A DNA stretch of 64,000 nt from positions 6,760,501 to 6,824,500 of the forward strand of contig NC_088313.1 in the NCBI RefSeq assembly GCF_910592395.1. Direction: 5' to 3'. Shown here in pieces: positions 19,815 to 32,396 of the stretch (within the stretch, counting starts at the first letter, position 1; each line of letters starts with the position of its first letter). Source of the DNA: Lineus longissimus. Its lineage: Eukaryota > Nemertea > Pilidiophora > Heteronemertea > Lineidae. Both the position numbers and the translations under genes were made by a program. Below the pieces are notes generated by a model that did not search any database, was not told where the DNA came from, and saw only the letters and a list, made by a program, of their open reading frames with translations.

Positions 19815-22800
19815 ATGGCTTGTTTGGTTGTTGTCTTGATTATGTCTCTGTCCGTTATTTCGGCTAATGTTAATGGTTGCCACGATTCATTAAAACGTGC
19901 AGAAACCCTTAGCTTCTTAAAATTGCTCAAATCGGATGTTTACTTCTTACAAGAAACGCACGCTTCCTCAGCAGATGAGGCATTTTGGAACGTTGCTTGG
20001 GGTGGCACTATTCATTTTTCTCACGGAACCATAAATGCTAGAGGAGTAGCCATTCTCTTCTCTTCCAGGATGCTAGGGTATGATGTTTCGGTCAATTATC
20101 CCGTAGCTAGTAGGTGCATTCATATCCACGGTACCTTCAAAGGACACGGTCTCAACTTCCTAAATGTTTACGCGCCCAACAATGGGGCTGATCGTATAGC
20201 GTTTTATAAAACAATTGGTACATACCTCGCTTCCATAGACAACGATGATCCTTTCATTGTGGGTGGTGATTATAACTGTACCCTTACGCCTAGTTTTGAC
20301 CGACTGAGCGGCAAGGAAACCAACGTTGCTTCGAGTCATGCTTTGAGAGACGTCATCGATAAGCATGAGCTAATTGACATTTGGCGTTCAAAAAATCCAG
20401 ATAAGATTGAATTCACATGGTCCTGTCGCACGAACCTAAGGAATTCCGCAGCGAGGCTTGATCGTTTCTATGTTTCAGACTACATTGCAAATCACGTTTC
20501 TCAAGTGGAGACCCTGAAAGCTTTCAGGTCTGATCACTCACCGGTAAAACTTCTTATCCAGTTACCAAACAAAACGTCAATTCCTTCACCACACTGGTGT
20601 CTGAACACTGATATCCTCTCTGAGACTGCATATGGCAGGGAAGTTCGTGATTTTTGGACATCTTGGCAAGCCTGCAAAACCCAGTATGACTCTCTCTCTC
20701 TTTGGTGGGAGATTGGAAAGAATCGGCTCAGGTTGATATCTAAGCAACATTCCATAAGGAAGAACAGAATAGCCGCTGCTGAGGAGAACAAACTAAATCA
20801 AGGGATTCATAGGTTGGACTTGCTTCCCAAGCCACTTGACTTGGCCGATACAGCTGAGATTGAGGAGAAAAAGCAGCTACTTCAGACTTTGAAGGAAAGG
20901 AAAATTCGCGGAGCATGTGTCCGGTCACGTTTCCAGTTCTTGCATCATTTTAACGCGTCAACGTCTTATTTCTTTAGCTTTGAAAAGAAGAAGGGCATAA
21001 ACAGGACAATTTCTAACCTGAGGAAAGAATCTGGAGAAGTGGTCACTGACCCCAACGACATACGGGATATGGCAAAAGATTTCTACTCCAATCTCTTCGC
21101 AAAGGAGCCAACTGATTCCGATGCTCAGGATCATTTGCTTCGTGATCTACCAACACTATCCGAAGACCTCAGGAACTCTTGTGATAGTCCCTTAACGCTC
21201 GATGATCTCACGGAAGCTTTGTCAACCAGCTCGAGTAATAAATCCCCAGGTATAGACGGTCTACCTTTTGAGTTTTATAAAACGTTTTGGAGCATACTAG
21301 GTCCTGACTTACTAGATGTTTTCACCTATGCTGTCGCAAAAAGCGAGCTATCTATATCGTGTAGACGCTCAGTTGTTACACTTTTGCCTAAGAAAGGGAC
21401 CTCAGTTGCCTAAAAAATTGGCGTCCTGTATCACTTCTGTGTTGTGATTATAAACTCTTCACAAAGGCCTTATCAAACCGTTTAAAACACTGCCTACCGG
21501 AGGTCATTCACCCTGACCAGTCGTATACGGTTCGAAATAGGTCAATTCTCAATAACATATCGCTTCTACGAGATACGCTTTTCTACTACAACAAGAACAA
21601 CCTAGATCTTGCAGTTGTTTCCATTGACCAGGAAAAAGCGTTTGATCGGATTGATCATGATTGGCTCTTTCGTGTCCTCCGGACTCTTGGTTTCGGAGAG
21701 TTCTACATATCCTGTATCAAACTTCTATACGTTGATGCTGAGTGTATTTTGAAAATCAATCGATCTCTTGGTGCTCCTTTTGGATTCACTCGTGGAATTC
21801 GACAAGGTTGTCCATTGTCGGGGTCGCTCTATGCTATTGCAATTAAGCCTCTTCTCAATAACATTCGGATGAATCCTGATATACAAGGGTTGTCTTTTCC
21901 AGATACGGATTTACCACCTACTAAACAGAGTGCGTATGCTGATGACTTAAATGTCTTTATTACATCCAATCCAGGGTTCGTGGCTTTAAAAAACTGTATC
22001 AGCACTTATGAGAGGGCCAGTTCGTCCAAGGTCAACTATACAAAATCCACAGGTCTATGGTCCGGTGCGTGGCGGAATAGACCTGATCGACCACTCGGGT
22101 TGTTGTGGAACAACAAGGGCGTAAGAAGTCTCGGAATCTTTCTTGGCAACGAAACGTTGTTTGAAAAACAAAACTGGGATAACACCATGGAGAAGCTCAA
22201 GGTGAAATTTGGGGCATGGACGCCTGTCCTTAACTGCTTGTCTGAAAGAGGCAAGGTGTTGCTTATTAACAGTCTTGTTCTGTCGACACTTGTATACAAG
22301 CTTCAAGTCATTACACCCCCGGCTACATTGGTGGCTGATGTTCAGCGACTCATGCTAGATTTTTTCTGGACCAACAACAAACACTGGATACCTTCGGAAA
22401 TTTTGTCTTTACCAGTTTACGATGGTGGCCTTGCGCTTGGCAATGTCAAATGCAAAATCAGAGCTTTCCGTCTACGGTTCCTCAGAGACGTCCTTTACGG
22501 GGAAAGGGGTCATCCCTGCTACGCTGTTGCTCTCTACTACCTCAAGAGCCTTCTAGGCCTCAACTATATCCAGGAATTTCTAGTTGCTCGTTTTCCAAAC
22601 GAGATCATCCGCACTCTCCCAAGGTTCTATTCGGAGTCAATTCGTACCATCTCCCAGATCTCCATAATTCGGAAACCTGACACTCTAACCCTCGAGCAAA
22701 TTATCTCCGAACCAGTCTTCTTTAACCCGGATATTCTCCCTAACTTCTCTCCAGTAAACTCGCTCTTAGCCAAGGCTGGTGTATCTTTACTTAGACATCT

Positions 22801-23716
22801 TCTCCAGTCGGATCTGTCCTTCAGGAATATTGATGAAATTCATCGAGCTGTACCTGACAACTCCAAACGACTACTTTCAAAGGAGCTAAAGGCCCTAGTT
22901 GAGTCCCTTCCTAGGAAATGGGTAGATTTTCTCGCATCTCCAACTTCAAATGTTAGCTCCTTTGATAAGCCTCAGCTAAGGGATGTTCTGGTTGCAGTTC
23001 CAAGGATTCATGAGAAGGGTGATGATGTCTCCCTAAACGGGGACAACCTCCCCTTCGCCTCCATAACAGTCAAGCAGGCATATAATGTCCTCTGTCTGAA
23101 TGCCTATCAGGAGAAGTATTTCAGAAGGCCTGGTCACAGGTGGGATGATTTTTTGGCCGGGTCTGATGTTGCTCCCATCTTCACCTCTACGTTTTCAAAG
23201 CCTATCAAGGACGACCACGCATTTACTCATTTTAGACTTCTACATGGTGCAATGCCCACTGGTTTGTTCAGATATAACGCAGGTTTTGTAAACAACCCCC
23301 ATTGTCTGTTTTGTGGGAGTCACGACGACCTACTACATTCCTTTGTACAATGTCATCATCTTACCCCTCTAGCTCAATGCGTAGCAAGCTTAGTGCTGAA
23401 AGTCAACAACGAATACTCTTTCTCGATAAAAGACTATATATCGTTATTACCCCTCACCTCTCTCGCAAACAGGTACATCAATTACATTTTTGTCACCGCC
23501 CAAGCAGCAGCCTACAAGGCACTTGTGCATAAAATCTTTGGTGAAGGAGCCACCGATCCGCTAGAGATATTTAGATCATTTCTAAAATACCGTATCAACA
23601 TAGACTACCTCTATTACAAACTAGAGGATGAAATCATGGTATTTGACAATATGTGGTGCAGGAATGGCGCTTTCTGCACCATCAATGATGCAGAAGAATT
23701 GATCTGGAACTTCTAA
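19815..23716 (+). pseudogene. Tx1 ORF2, copy B, one frameshift
   Basis: One G is missing from a G4 run at about 21396, just after the LLPKKG motif of the RT. The rest, including YADD and the terminal zinc knuckle, is open in the shifted frame to TAA at 23714. It is otherwise nearly identical to the intact copy C. Confidence 0.8.
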
Positions 23717-24207
23717 TTTTTCACATCTGGGTTTTACAATCTACCATTTTAGATTTTATCACTTTTGTTTCAGAAAATTCCCTCTAACACTTAATTACGT
23801 AACGTCTTTTTTTTTAGCAGACAATGTCTTTTTCTAACCGCTTTTAATAGACTTTTCAATATCTAGACTTCAAAATCAATATCAACAAAAGCCAACCAAT
23901 TGTTATTCACTCCATGCAAAACCACTCCCTGGAGAGGTGCCGCAGCCTAAATGTACGTACCTTGCATTATATTAGTTTAGGAGTGCTTGGATAGGGCTGT
24001 ATTTATCAGTAGAGGTCATGAAGTCATTATCTAATTGTCTAACTATGTATATGAAATGTACCAACTTCTCGTTTGGTTAACAAAATCTTTGCTTTTTTTA
24101 CCTAACAACTTTCTTTAACCCTCCTAACTAACCCAAACAGAAATGAGGAGAATGTACTGACTGCACAAGACAGTCCAAATAGTACTACATACTGATCTGT
24201 TAATATC
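23717..24207 (+). other. 3'UTR of Tx1 copy B
   Basis: Same tail as copy A, here closer in sequence to copy C (both read ATTAGTTTAGG where A reads ATTAGTTCAGG). Confidence 0.7.
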
Positions 24208-24370
24208 CTCTCTCTTTCTCTCTCTTTCTCTCTGTCACGAAGTTCCTTTATTGTGACAGTCTCTTCGCTATGAAATATTCCCTCTCTCTCTCTCTCTCTG
24301 TCACGAAGTTCCTTTATCGTGACAGTCATAGCAGTCTCTTCGCTATGAAATATTCTCTCTCTCTATTGCA
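24208..24370 (-). repeat. (CT)n and double-hairpin array, 3' side of Tx1 B
   Basis: Two hairpin units in reverse orientation (GTCACGA...TCGTGAC near 24235-24260 and 24300-24325, and CATAGC...GCTATG near 24326-24347), with (CT)n between. This is the outer end of the left arm of the palindrome. Confidence 0.7.
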
Positions 24371-25429
24371 GCATACACCGCAAAAGCCTGTATTGAAAAC
24401 CCACTCTTAACATGCAGTTCAACACCCGCCAAATCCCAATATACAGTGTGAATACACCCATCGCATGTAGGACAAGAGGACTGGTCAAGCGATCCGCACT
24501 GGTCGGCTTGCTAAAACAGACTGACGAAGGTGGGCAGCGCGCACTTGCATGACGTCACCACTTTTGATTTAGTACAACAAAGAAAATACAATATAGTGTA
24601 CTCTGATTATCTAAATATCTGTTTAAATTTAAATGTCAACTAGAGAAGTATGTTATTCATATAAAAACCATGGATCACAACCGTTTTGAAATAATTTTTT
24701 TAAACAATCAAGTTGACAGATACACTTCTTTTTATAGTAGATAATGATTTTGAACAAAACTACGGTAACAAGAGCTTGATGGTTTTTATTAGTATTCCCA
24801 GTCAAATCCTATGAAATAGCTCAAAGCACAAAATAATGATGAAGGGTTTATCACTCGACATAGAATTATGTACCAATAACCTGACATACTCGTCGATCCC
24901 ATAGGTAGCAGGAGCTGATGGGGACAATATTGTTTGCAAGCGAGGTACCATTAGGCCCCACGGGTGGGGCTGATTGGCCACTGCACGGATGTAGAATGAC
25001 TGATTAGGCAAGGTATAGACCAATTACTGGTTGCTGAATGGCAAAAGTATTTTTGGGTCCCAGGCCAAACTTTGAAGAAATTTCGCCTGTAGTTTTCGCC
25101 CAGCGGCCCAAAAGGCCCCCGAAAAACCAGTGTCAGTCGTAATCTCATCCCCTCGGTCGTTGGTGCCGAGTGTTGGCCTGCCTGGGGTGCAGGATGCCCT
25201 AAAGGATGTGGAAATTTACTTGTAACACCATTCTCCAAAGCAGACAAAATATTATAGCATAATACAGTATGGATGATACTCGGCCTCTCGATATATGTGT
25301 GTAACATATAGGAGTGAAAGAAAACACTGAATCAAAGGATGATGGTCTCTGGTCATTGGATAAAGGACAAGTCTTATTTGTTGCAACTTATTCTTTATTT
25401 GGTATAGCAAGAAGCAAAAAAGACTAATC
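24371..25429 (-). other. 3' flank of G3, no gene seen
   Basis: Reverse complement of the G1/G4 3' flank. It contains the CRE-like TGACGTCA near 24550. Nothing coding is supported. Confidence 0.5.
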
Positions 25430-25435
25430 TTTATT
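25430..25435 (-). terminator. Poly(A) signal of G3
   Basis: TTTATT on the + strand (AATAAA on the gene strand), 108 nt downstream of the stop; a second lies at 25394-25399. Confidence 0.65.
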
Positions 25436-25542
25436 GATTCTTGGTCGGAGCAATTACGGAACAGCACGAATGAGGTACGGAAGGATGCTGTAAGGTTCTA
25501 TCCAAGTCTTTTCATTATTGGTACTGGTATTTCGTCTGATCA

Positions 25543-28205
25543 TTAGTAACATTTAAATCCCCAGCTGCAGTGTCCGATGCCACCTTCAGTTGGACAGCAA
25601 GTCCAGCTCTTGGTACAAAAGTGACCGACAGGAAAGCAATCAGACCTGGAAGAAAACGGGATAAAAGGGCGTCAATAGTGAGGTTTTGCTATCCCGTACC
25701 GAAAACTGATTAGTCCGTACAGCGCTTGGTTCACGGAGACCGGCTCAAGATCGGGAAATCTTTCACGATGACGTCTTACGAGGGGAATGTGTTCTTTCTT
25801 ATAATGATAATAAAATGGTACTTCTATAGCGCTAAATCCAGGATAAATATTCCCGCTCAAAGCGCTTTACACAAAAAACATTAATAACATTCTAATTTGA
25901 TGGATAGGCACTCCTGAACAGAAAGGTTTTCAAGAGTGCCTTGAATTCCTTAATGTCAGTGAAAGAAGTCAGTCTCGGGGGCAACTTATTCCATAGCCTG
26001 GGTGCCGCGGATGCAAAAGCACGTTCATCATTACCTGAACCGAGTGGCTTCGGTTGCATCAACCGGGTATGGGATGATGAACGGAGCACCCGAGACTGAC
26101 CCCTCACACTGATGAGATTCTTCAGGTGAACAGGTGCCAGCCCGTGTATGGCCTTAAAGGTCAGAACGATAACCTTAAACTCAACGTGTTGTGAGACAGA
26201 AAGCCAGTGCAGATTCCCGAAGAATTGGGGTGATATACTCTGACCTCCTGCTCCTTGTAAACGAGTCGAGCTGCAGAGTTCTGCACTCTCTGCAATTTCA
26301 AGATGGAATTGGCTGGTAGGCCTTTTAACAGGGAGTTGCAGAAATCCAGGCGAGATGCTATAGGAGCTGTGTATACTGCCTGGCAGAAGATTTTGATAGG
26401 TATCTCCTGATTCGACTGATGTTGTGGATCCCGAGATTCGCATTTCGAACAATGTTTGAAATATGTTGCCTGAAGTTAAGGTACTTGTCGAAAATTACCC
26501 CCAGGTTCCTTGCTGAGTCTGCGGGATCCACAACACAATCAACTACTTTGATAACTGTGATGCTAGGCACATCTTTCATGTATGGGGATCTGATAACGAT
26601 GAACTCAGTTTTCTCATTGTTACACAGCAGCCTATTCTCTAACAACCATGCACTGACCTTCGAAATGCAGTCACCCATGGATAATGTCATTGCACCAAGT
26701 TGGCTCATGTCAAAAACCAAGTAGCACTGTGCATCTTCAGCATAGAAATGGAAACCGCAGTGAGGAGTCAGTATGTCACGGAGGGGGTTTGTGTAAAGGG
26801 TGAACAAGAGTGGCCCCAGGACCGAACCCTGGGGCACCCAACAATCAACACTGATTGGGGTAGAGCAGGCTTTCCCGATTTTCACACACTGAGTCCTCCC
26901 TGACAGATACGACTGAATCCATTTAGGAGCCAGACATGTCGATCTCTCAGAATGGCATGGTCCACAGTGTCGAAAGCGGCACTTAGGTCAAACAGGACAA
27001 GGAGCACACCTTTGCGCTCAGCCAGAGCTTGAACGATGTCATTGTGCACCTTAAGAAGTGCCGTTTCGACACTGTGAGCCTGACGATATGCAGACTGGAA
27101 AGGGGTTTAGAGACCGTTCCTTTCGATATGGGCAGTCAACTGGCTAGCTACAACCTTCTCAAAACTTTTGATAAAAAGGCAAGGTTTGACACTGGCCTGT
27201 AATTTTTCAAGACTTCTGTTGGATTTCTCGACGGTACAGCATAGCGAAAACTCTCTATTAGCGGGGGCAAATAGGGGGGCAAATAGCAAATCTGGTTCAA
27301 GGTAGGAGGATCCTTGCCGGACTCATTACGAGAGGATGCTGTTTGAAACCTCTTTGTGTGTGACCAAAAGCCATTTTTACTGTGACGCCTCCAATAGAAC
27401 AAGCGAGAGGGAGAACCCAAAGGCTGTGTCACCTACCGTTTTTCCAGATCCATTTCTTCACTGAATCCTTCCTCGACTTTATCTCCTGCAACAAACAGAT
27501 AAACGGGTATAATAATCCATGTGTTTGGTAAGGGTAGTAAGTTTGGGGTAGAGTGAATGCGATTGGGACAGTGCATACACTGCTTTGTCATTTTACGCCG
27601 CACTGCACCAAGGCAATGGAAAAAAAAGGAAAAGTTTTGAAATCCATGGGAGCTGAATCGCGTCACCAAATGCATTTAGACTTGGTCCCATGAATTTCAC
27701 CACCGACACGATTTTTGCACTGTTTGAGTACAGTGTCAGCTGAAAAAGCCGTGTGAAATAGCAAATGCACTGTCGCATGCGTTGTCACAATCGCATGCCA
27801 AGTAATCAATCAAACCCGCCCAAAAGCGCTGTCTCTCGCCTCCCGATAGAGAAAGTTGGTTTCGGTCAGGTTTCGACCAGCCTGCACCGATCATTGGAGG
27901 AAGAATATTCGAGAAACCCATGATCTCCCCTGGATAAGGCAGGTAGGATAATGGGCTTTTAGATCACAGAGATTAATATCTGTACTCGTTCATAAAGTTG
28001 ATGTCATGATGTAGAGCATTATCTCAAACCCAGCGATTCTGTACCCGTTTTACCCGCAGACGTGAGATCTTTTTGTCGCATATAGAACCGATGATAATCG
28101 TAGGAACTGAGCTTAAGCCGATCATTTGCGGGCGTTGTATGTACACATACCGAGGACCAAGGAGAAGATCACCACCAGAACGAACAGGACACAAATGGTC
28201 TTCAT
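25543..28205 (-). CDS. ICK-type secreted peptide gene G3 (type A), complete
   Basis: All four exons are visible on the minus strand: 5'UTR exon about 29711-29667 (donor GTAAGT); exon 2 28243-28151 (ATG 28205, 19-residue signal peptide, donor GTATGT, phase 1); exon 3 27485-27437 (propeptide to Lys-Arg, donor GTAGGTGA, phase 2); exon 4 25645-25543 (33-residue six-Cys peptide, TAA). Every phase agrees. The mature peptide is identical to G1, G4 and G6. The L2 LINE lies in the last intron. G3 is head-to-head with G4, the inferred start sites being 4.5 kb apart across the palindrome. Confidence 0.75.
25801..27279 (-). mobile_element. L2/CR1-like LINE remnant in G3 last intron
   Basis: Same insertion, junctions and YAED mutation as in G1. 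It has one extra stop near 27108 (CAA to TAA) that breaks the frame upstream of the DLSAAFDTVDH motif. Confidence 0.8.
27600..27800. repeat. Intron 2 GCGATTG-core repeats of G3
   Basis: Mirror of 122-366. The plus-oriented copy here starts GCGATTGGGACAGTGCAT at about 27559. Confidence 0.5.
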
Positions 28206-28243
28206 CTTTTCCGTGAGAAATCTTGCTTGGGAGACGTCACTTC

Positions 28244-29666
28244 CTGGAATGTAGCGAAAAGAGGAAACTGAGATTTCTGAGCTTTTTGCTCGCCAACACT
28301 CGCCACTTACTAAGTTGGCTATAACAAGGTATCTCCCTACCCTCACTATCGGTGCAAAGCACCAGTATACACCACAGGCGCGTAAAAATAAGAGCTCAAA
28401 AGCCCTCCCCCCCCCCCCCACCCCAAAATCGACTGAAAAACACACCCGCACATAGAATTGCACAAGTGTTGACACTGGAGCTGGAGTTTTTATATTCAGG
28501 TATCGGTTAACGTCCAAGGATAAGGTAGGTTTTATCTGAAAGAATGCCAACTTACGCGATAATGCAAAATATTCCAGTGCAATAACGATTTATGCATTGT
28601 ATATGGTGAATTGCCACTTGCGATGTCGGAATCGCATTCAGCCACTTCCGATGTCACAAAGCGAGAGCTTTTGCTGGTGCGGTTTGGGTGCAATGAAGCG
28701 TGAAAGTGCAAAGGTGTTTAAGAGCATTCTCGCAGTCGCAATCAGTGGTAACCCACCATATAAGGGTGTAGGTTTAAAGTCGGTTCCCGCTAAACGCGAG
28801 TTTGCTTGAATCGCAGCAGAACAAACTCGCTTGTCTGGGTGTTTGGGCGAGCAGTGGGGCGTAAAATAACAAAGCCGTATTATAGCGTGCGTTGCTGCAA
28901 TCGTAATTACTGGTATTGGAAACCTCAATGATTGCGAATGGCCTCTTGGCTTGGCCATTTGACGCCCCCTGCAAAAAACCGAACTAAAAAAAGCATTTGC
29001 GCGGATTATGACAACGCATGCAATGCTTTTTCATTTCACGCTACACTGCACTGCCCTAAAACAAATCTCAATATGTAAAATTTCACACATATATACTAAA
29101 CCAGTTTGCTTTCATGGCTACAGCAAACAGGGGATCTTAAGCAGTCTGTGGTGTGTTTACGCGCGATCAACCTATTTAAAATCAAATGAAGAATTCCGCA
29201 GAGGTGAAGAACTTCGAGTGCGCGAACATGCAGCTCAATGTAGTCCTCCCAAAGGATGTATCGTGTTTCAAGCAACTCTGGAAGGTTTGATTAAACCAGC
29301 CATCATAACTCTACCCTTGTCCAAACCAGACATGCCTTCTCTCCTTGCCATTGTGATTGACTTTTCACACATCGTAGAGCGTGGTCAGAAAAATATAAAC
29401 AGTATGAGGAAGAAAAACACCTCTTTCCGACGTATAAAACAGCACAATGAGGAATGGAAAGAGCAAGGGGGATGAACTCAAATTGAGGCGGTTAATAGTT
29501 GATTGTGTGCTGAACATAATCGCATTCTCGACTGTTTGCGCCGCAATCACGAAATTGTGGATGTCATGATATTTTAAACCGATTCGAAAGTGTAAACCGG
29601 TTTGGAAGTGGGCGGCGAACCACACCATGACGTACAAGTTTAAAATTAATGGCATAATTCACTTAC
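28244..29666 (-). other. Intron 1 of G3
   Basis: It contains the same GCGATTG-core family in both orientations as in G2, and a C-run of about 14 near 28410 that differs in length between copies. An opposite-strand frame of 155 codons (29008-29475) has no recognisable domain and is not conserved as protein in the type B copies. Confidence 0.55.
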
Positions 29667-29749
29667 CTTTTAAAAAGATGCTACTGCACTACTGCTTGGA
29701 GTCCAACGACTGAGCTGTGAGTTGGTTTCGGCAAGGATTAGTATTTGTA
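29667..29749 (-). promoter_or_regulatory. Core promoter and 5'UTR exon of G3
   Basis: TACAAATA on the gene strand at 29749-29742, initiator TCAGTC around 29711, exon to 29667 and donor GTAAGT. Confidence 0.55.
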
Positions 29750-31516
29750 GCCAGGCCTAGCAGGGCTGATTCTGGATGTGCGTCGGGTTATTGAGTAGAA
29801 AGCTGTCGTGAATGCTTTGGAATTCTGCTTCATCACTGTACTGTCAGCAAAATTCCATTGATACTCGACTTCAACTTCACCTGTTATTGTTACTCACTTG
29901 ACATAATTCAAGTGGTAAGGATAGGTTTACACTCACTGTCACAGGGCTCGGGTTTGAGAACCAATAACTTGTATTCTGGATAAACTTGCATAGATTTAGG
30001 ACTAGAATTCGTCACAGGCATTTGTGAAGGACTCTATGATTCGAGGGACTATCTTTCCGTTTACACCACCACCAATTCATTGTGTTCACAATACACAGCT
30101 AATGTACGCCGTGGTCATACAGTAGTCTCGCGTATACTCCGCCGTCAAAGCCGACGCGATTCCGAAATTCCAGCGAAGTTGTCGATTTTTAATTTAACAA
30201 CAGCGGGTTCGAGACGGGGCATCAATCACCCTTCGACTGGGATTATACACCTTTCCAGAAATGGGGCGCTGAGTTTCCGAAATAGTGATATCATAAGGGG
30301 AAACTAGGCCTTATGGTGGAGGGACAAAGGAGATAATCATGGTTGACCAACACACTTGAATGCCTTTAATGACGGACAAGGGGGAAAAAGTTGGTTCCAA
30401 TGCAAGTCACCAATTTCGGGAAGCATGTATAGGGAGCTCTTGAGCGAGCTTTATGGGTTAGAGAGTGTGTGTATACCGTTCACGAAAAAAAGTTGACCCG
30501 GTCTAATGTTTTTGAGTGTTTCTATTTTTGAGTGTTTCCCCTCATTGTTTGGGAACGCTAAAAGATAGATTGACAAGTTTTTCTGTGTTTCCCCCTATTG
30601 AAAAGTCATGGTCTCTCTAGCTGCCTATTGTTTGGAAACACTGACACATGGGAAACAACCACAGATGTTACACCGGAACCAGGAAACCTCCAGGCCCAGG
30701 TGAAATTTGTGCACGCGAATCGTATTCGCCGATGCACAGCAATTTACCTGTAGAGAGATTTTCTTTTTCCAAAACAATGCAGCGGGACCGATGATGTTTA
30801 AGCAGAGTAGCCGCTGTTCGGTTGGAGATTTCGTCATAATAGGGGCGAATCAAAGTGTGACGATACCCTGGGGCGAATCGAAATGCATTAAACAACTATC
30901 TGCATCTCTTTCCGCGAAGAAATCGTGCTTTGAACTGGCAAAAGTCCGCAAAAGATTTCGAGTCTGCTACTTTTTCCGTAGTACGCATGCGCACCAATAT
31001 GATCGGTCCCCGGCTGCCCGTTTCGACGACGATTTCGTCAATGTCACGGCGTGAGGGAGGATGTCGACGATCTGGTCCTATTTATAATGCAATAATCTTG
31101 AAAGAACATTGCTCTCAATGTTTATTTCTCCGTTTCCATGACAAAATCCTACCGTGAAACCAGAAATCACTCGTCCACAACACAAGCCATTTCAATCTTC
31201 CGTAGAAAGCGCATGCGCACTAACTCAAACGCAAGCGCTACCCTCAGAGGTCTCATTAGGGAGTTTTTTTGTACTCTTGCGCGCCCAACTCGTAACCGTA
31301 GTTCCTAAAAAATCATTGATTTCTTGGTTCTCACAGTACGCCAGTGATGATTTAGCAGTTGCTTTGCCAAAGACATGTTTTTTGAAGTTTCTGAAACCTG
31401 GAGCGCTACTCAATAGGCGGCTAACAAGAAACTACGTATTTTACTGTTGTTGCCGACGTATGTGTACACTGAACTTGGGATGTGCGTCGGCCCAGTGTTG
31501 AAATGCTGTCCAGTGC
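29750..31516. other. G3-side half of the G3/G4 intergenic palindrome
   Basis: It includes a ~165-bp promoter-proximal segment absent from type B genes, GTGTTTCC-type short repeats (about 30510-30660), a GC-rich part with GCATGCGC palindromes (about 30984-30993 and 31209-31218), and TATTTATAAT near 31078. Open frames exist on both strands without recognisable domains. Confidence 0.4.
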
Positions 31517-32396
31517 TTGAATTATAAGCAGTATGTTGTGACAATTACCCCCATGAGCGATGTCCTCAGGGAGGGTCAGTTTCATCAGATTAGAAGGAAG
31601 TGAGAACCGTCGGTTCGCATATAGTTATATGGCTTGGGTAAATAGTTAAGATGATGCCATCATGGCAGTTGGCCGAAGAAGCAGTTGGCTAGCACACAAT
31701 GTTAATGATGGCGTGTAGTTGGTGGTGGGGAGAGGAAGGGATATAGTTAGGATGATGCCATCATAGCAGTTGACCCAATAGACGCTGACGCAGTATAGAA
31801 AATAGGTGGGGAGAATGTGGGAAGGAAACTAAACAAAACAGGAGAAGAATAGGTATTTTTTCCCGGAGATAAGCATAATGATCCTAAGACCCAAGTGTAG
31901 GATTTGAATTCAAAAAGACCCTAGCCGACCCCCTGTCCTGAATAGTTTGGTCTCGTTAGGGAGTTTTTCCCAAATGTACGCGATGATGAAGTGCCCCATC
32001 AACAGGACGTAACATCTATTTTAAAATCCGTTTCCAAAGTGATTGCATGAGGAAAACCCATTTGTGTCGTATATCAGTGGAAACGCCCGATTCCCCTGAT
32101 TCTGTAGGATGTTAAATCGGGCATTTTATTTCTTTAAATAAATCATAAGCGTCGCATTTGCTCCTGGCACTGTTCACCATCCCAAATGGCAATATTGCCA
32201 CTTGGGCCGGACAATCACGGCAAACGCCAAATATTATATATATATACATTTCTTCCTGAATAATTCTTGTACTAACCACTCTCCCGTGAAAGACAGTTGC
32301 CTACGCTACACAAAAATTTTTAAAAATCGAGGGTCAACCATTGAACTTTTGAGATATGTTGAATTTTGCACAAATCAGCGAAAAACGCTCCATCTT
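31517..32396. other. Spacer of palindrome 1 (880 bp)
   Basis: Single-copy centre between the arms. Its reverse complement appears at 4187-4946 and 40191-40950. It contains a repeated GATGATGCCATCAT motif (31651-31664 and 31751-31764) and a TATATATA run near 32236. No coding frame is convincing. Confidence 0.6.

Larger units (their letters stand above)
17881..24207 (+). mobile_element. Tx1-clade non-LTR retrotransposon, copy B (head-to-tail with A)
   Basis: It starts GTAGGGGG only 7 bp (CTCTCTC) after the end of copy A, and its 3' end opens into (CT)n at 24208. Copy B accounts for the whole 6333-bp length difference between the two tandem periods. Either a second insertion went into the remaining CT target, or unequal exchange between copies duplicated the element. 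Confidence 0.9.
24208..31516. repeat. Palindrome 1, left arm (~7.3 kb)
   Basis: It matches 32397-39713 in reverse complement; near the centre position p pairs with 63913-p. It carries gene G3. A few substitutions and ~5 bp of indels separate the arms. It recurs as the left arm of palindrome 2. Confidence 0.85.

Noticed and set aside
29008-29475. 155-codon open frame opposite to G3 intron 1 (also at 34438-34890 and 58677-59144)
   Set aside because: The type B homologue (about 6051-6239) differs mostly by replacement changes and is broken, with no recognisable domain; its copies are simply duplications.
30668-31054. Overlapping frames on both strands of the palindrome arms (75-115 codons)
   Set aside because: No start context, splice chain or domain. 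The repeated presence is due only to the palindrome.
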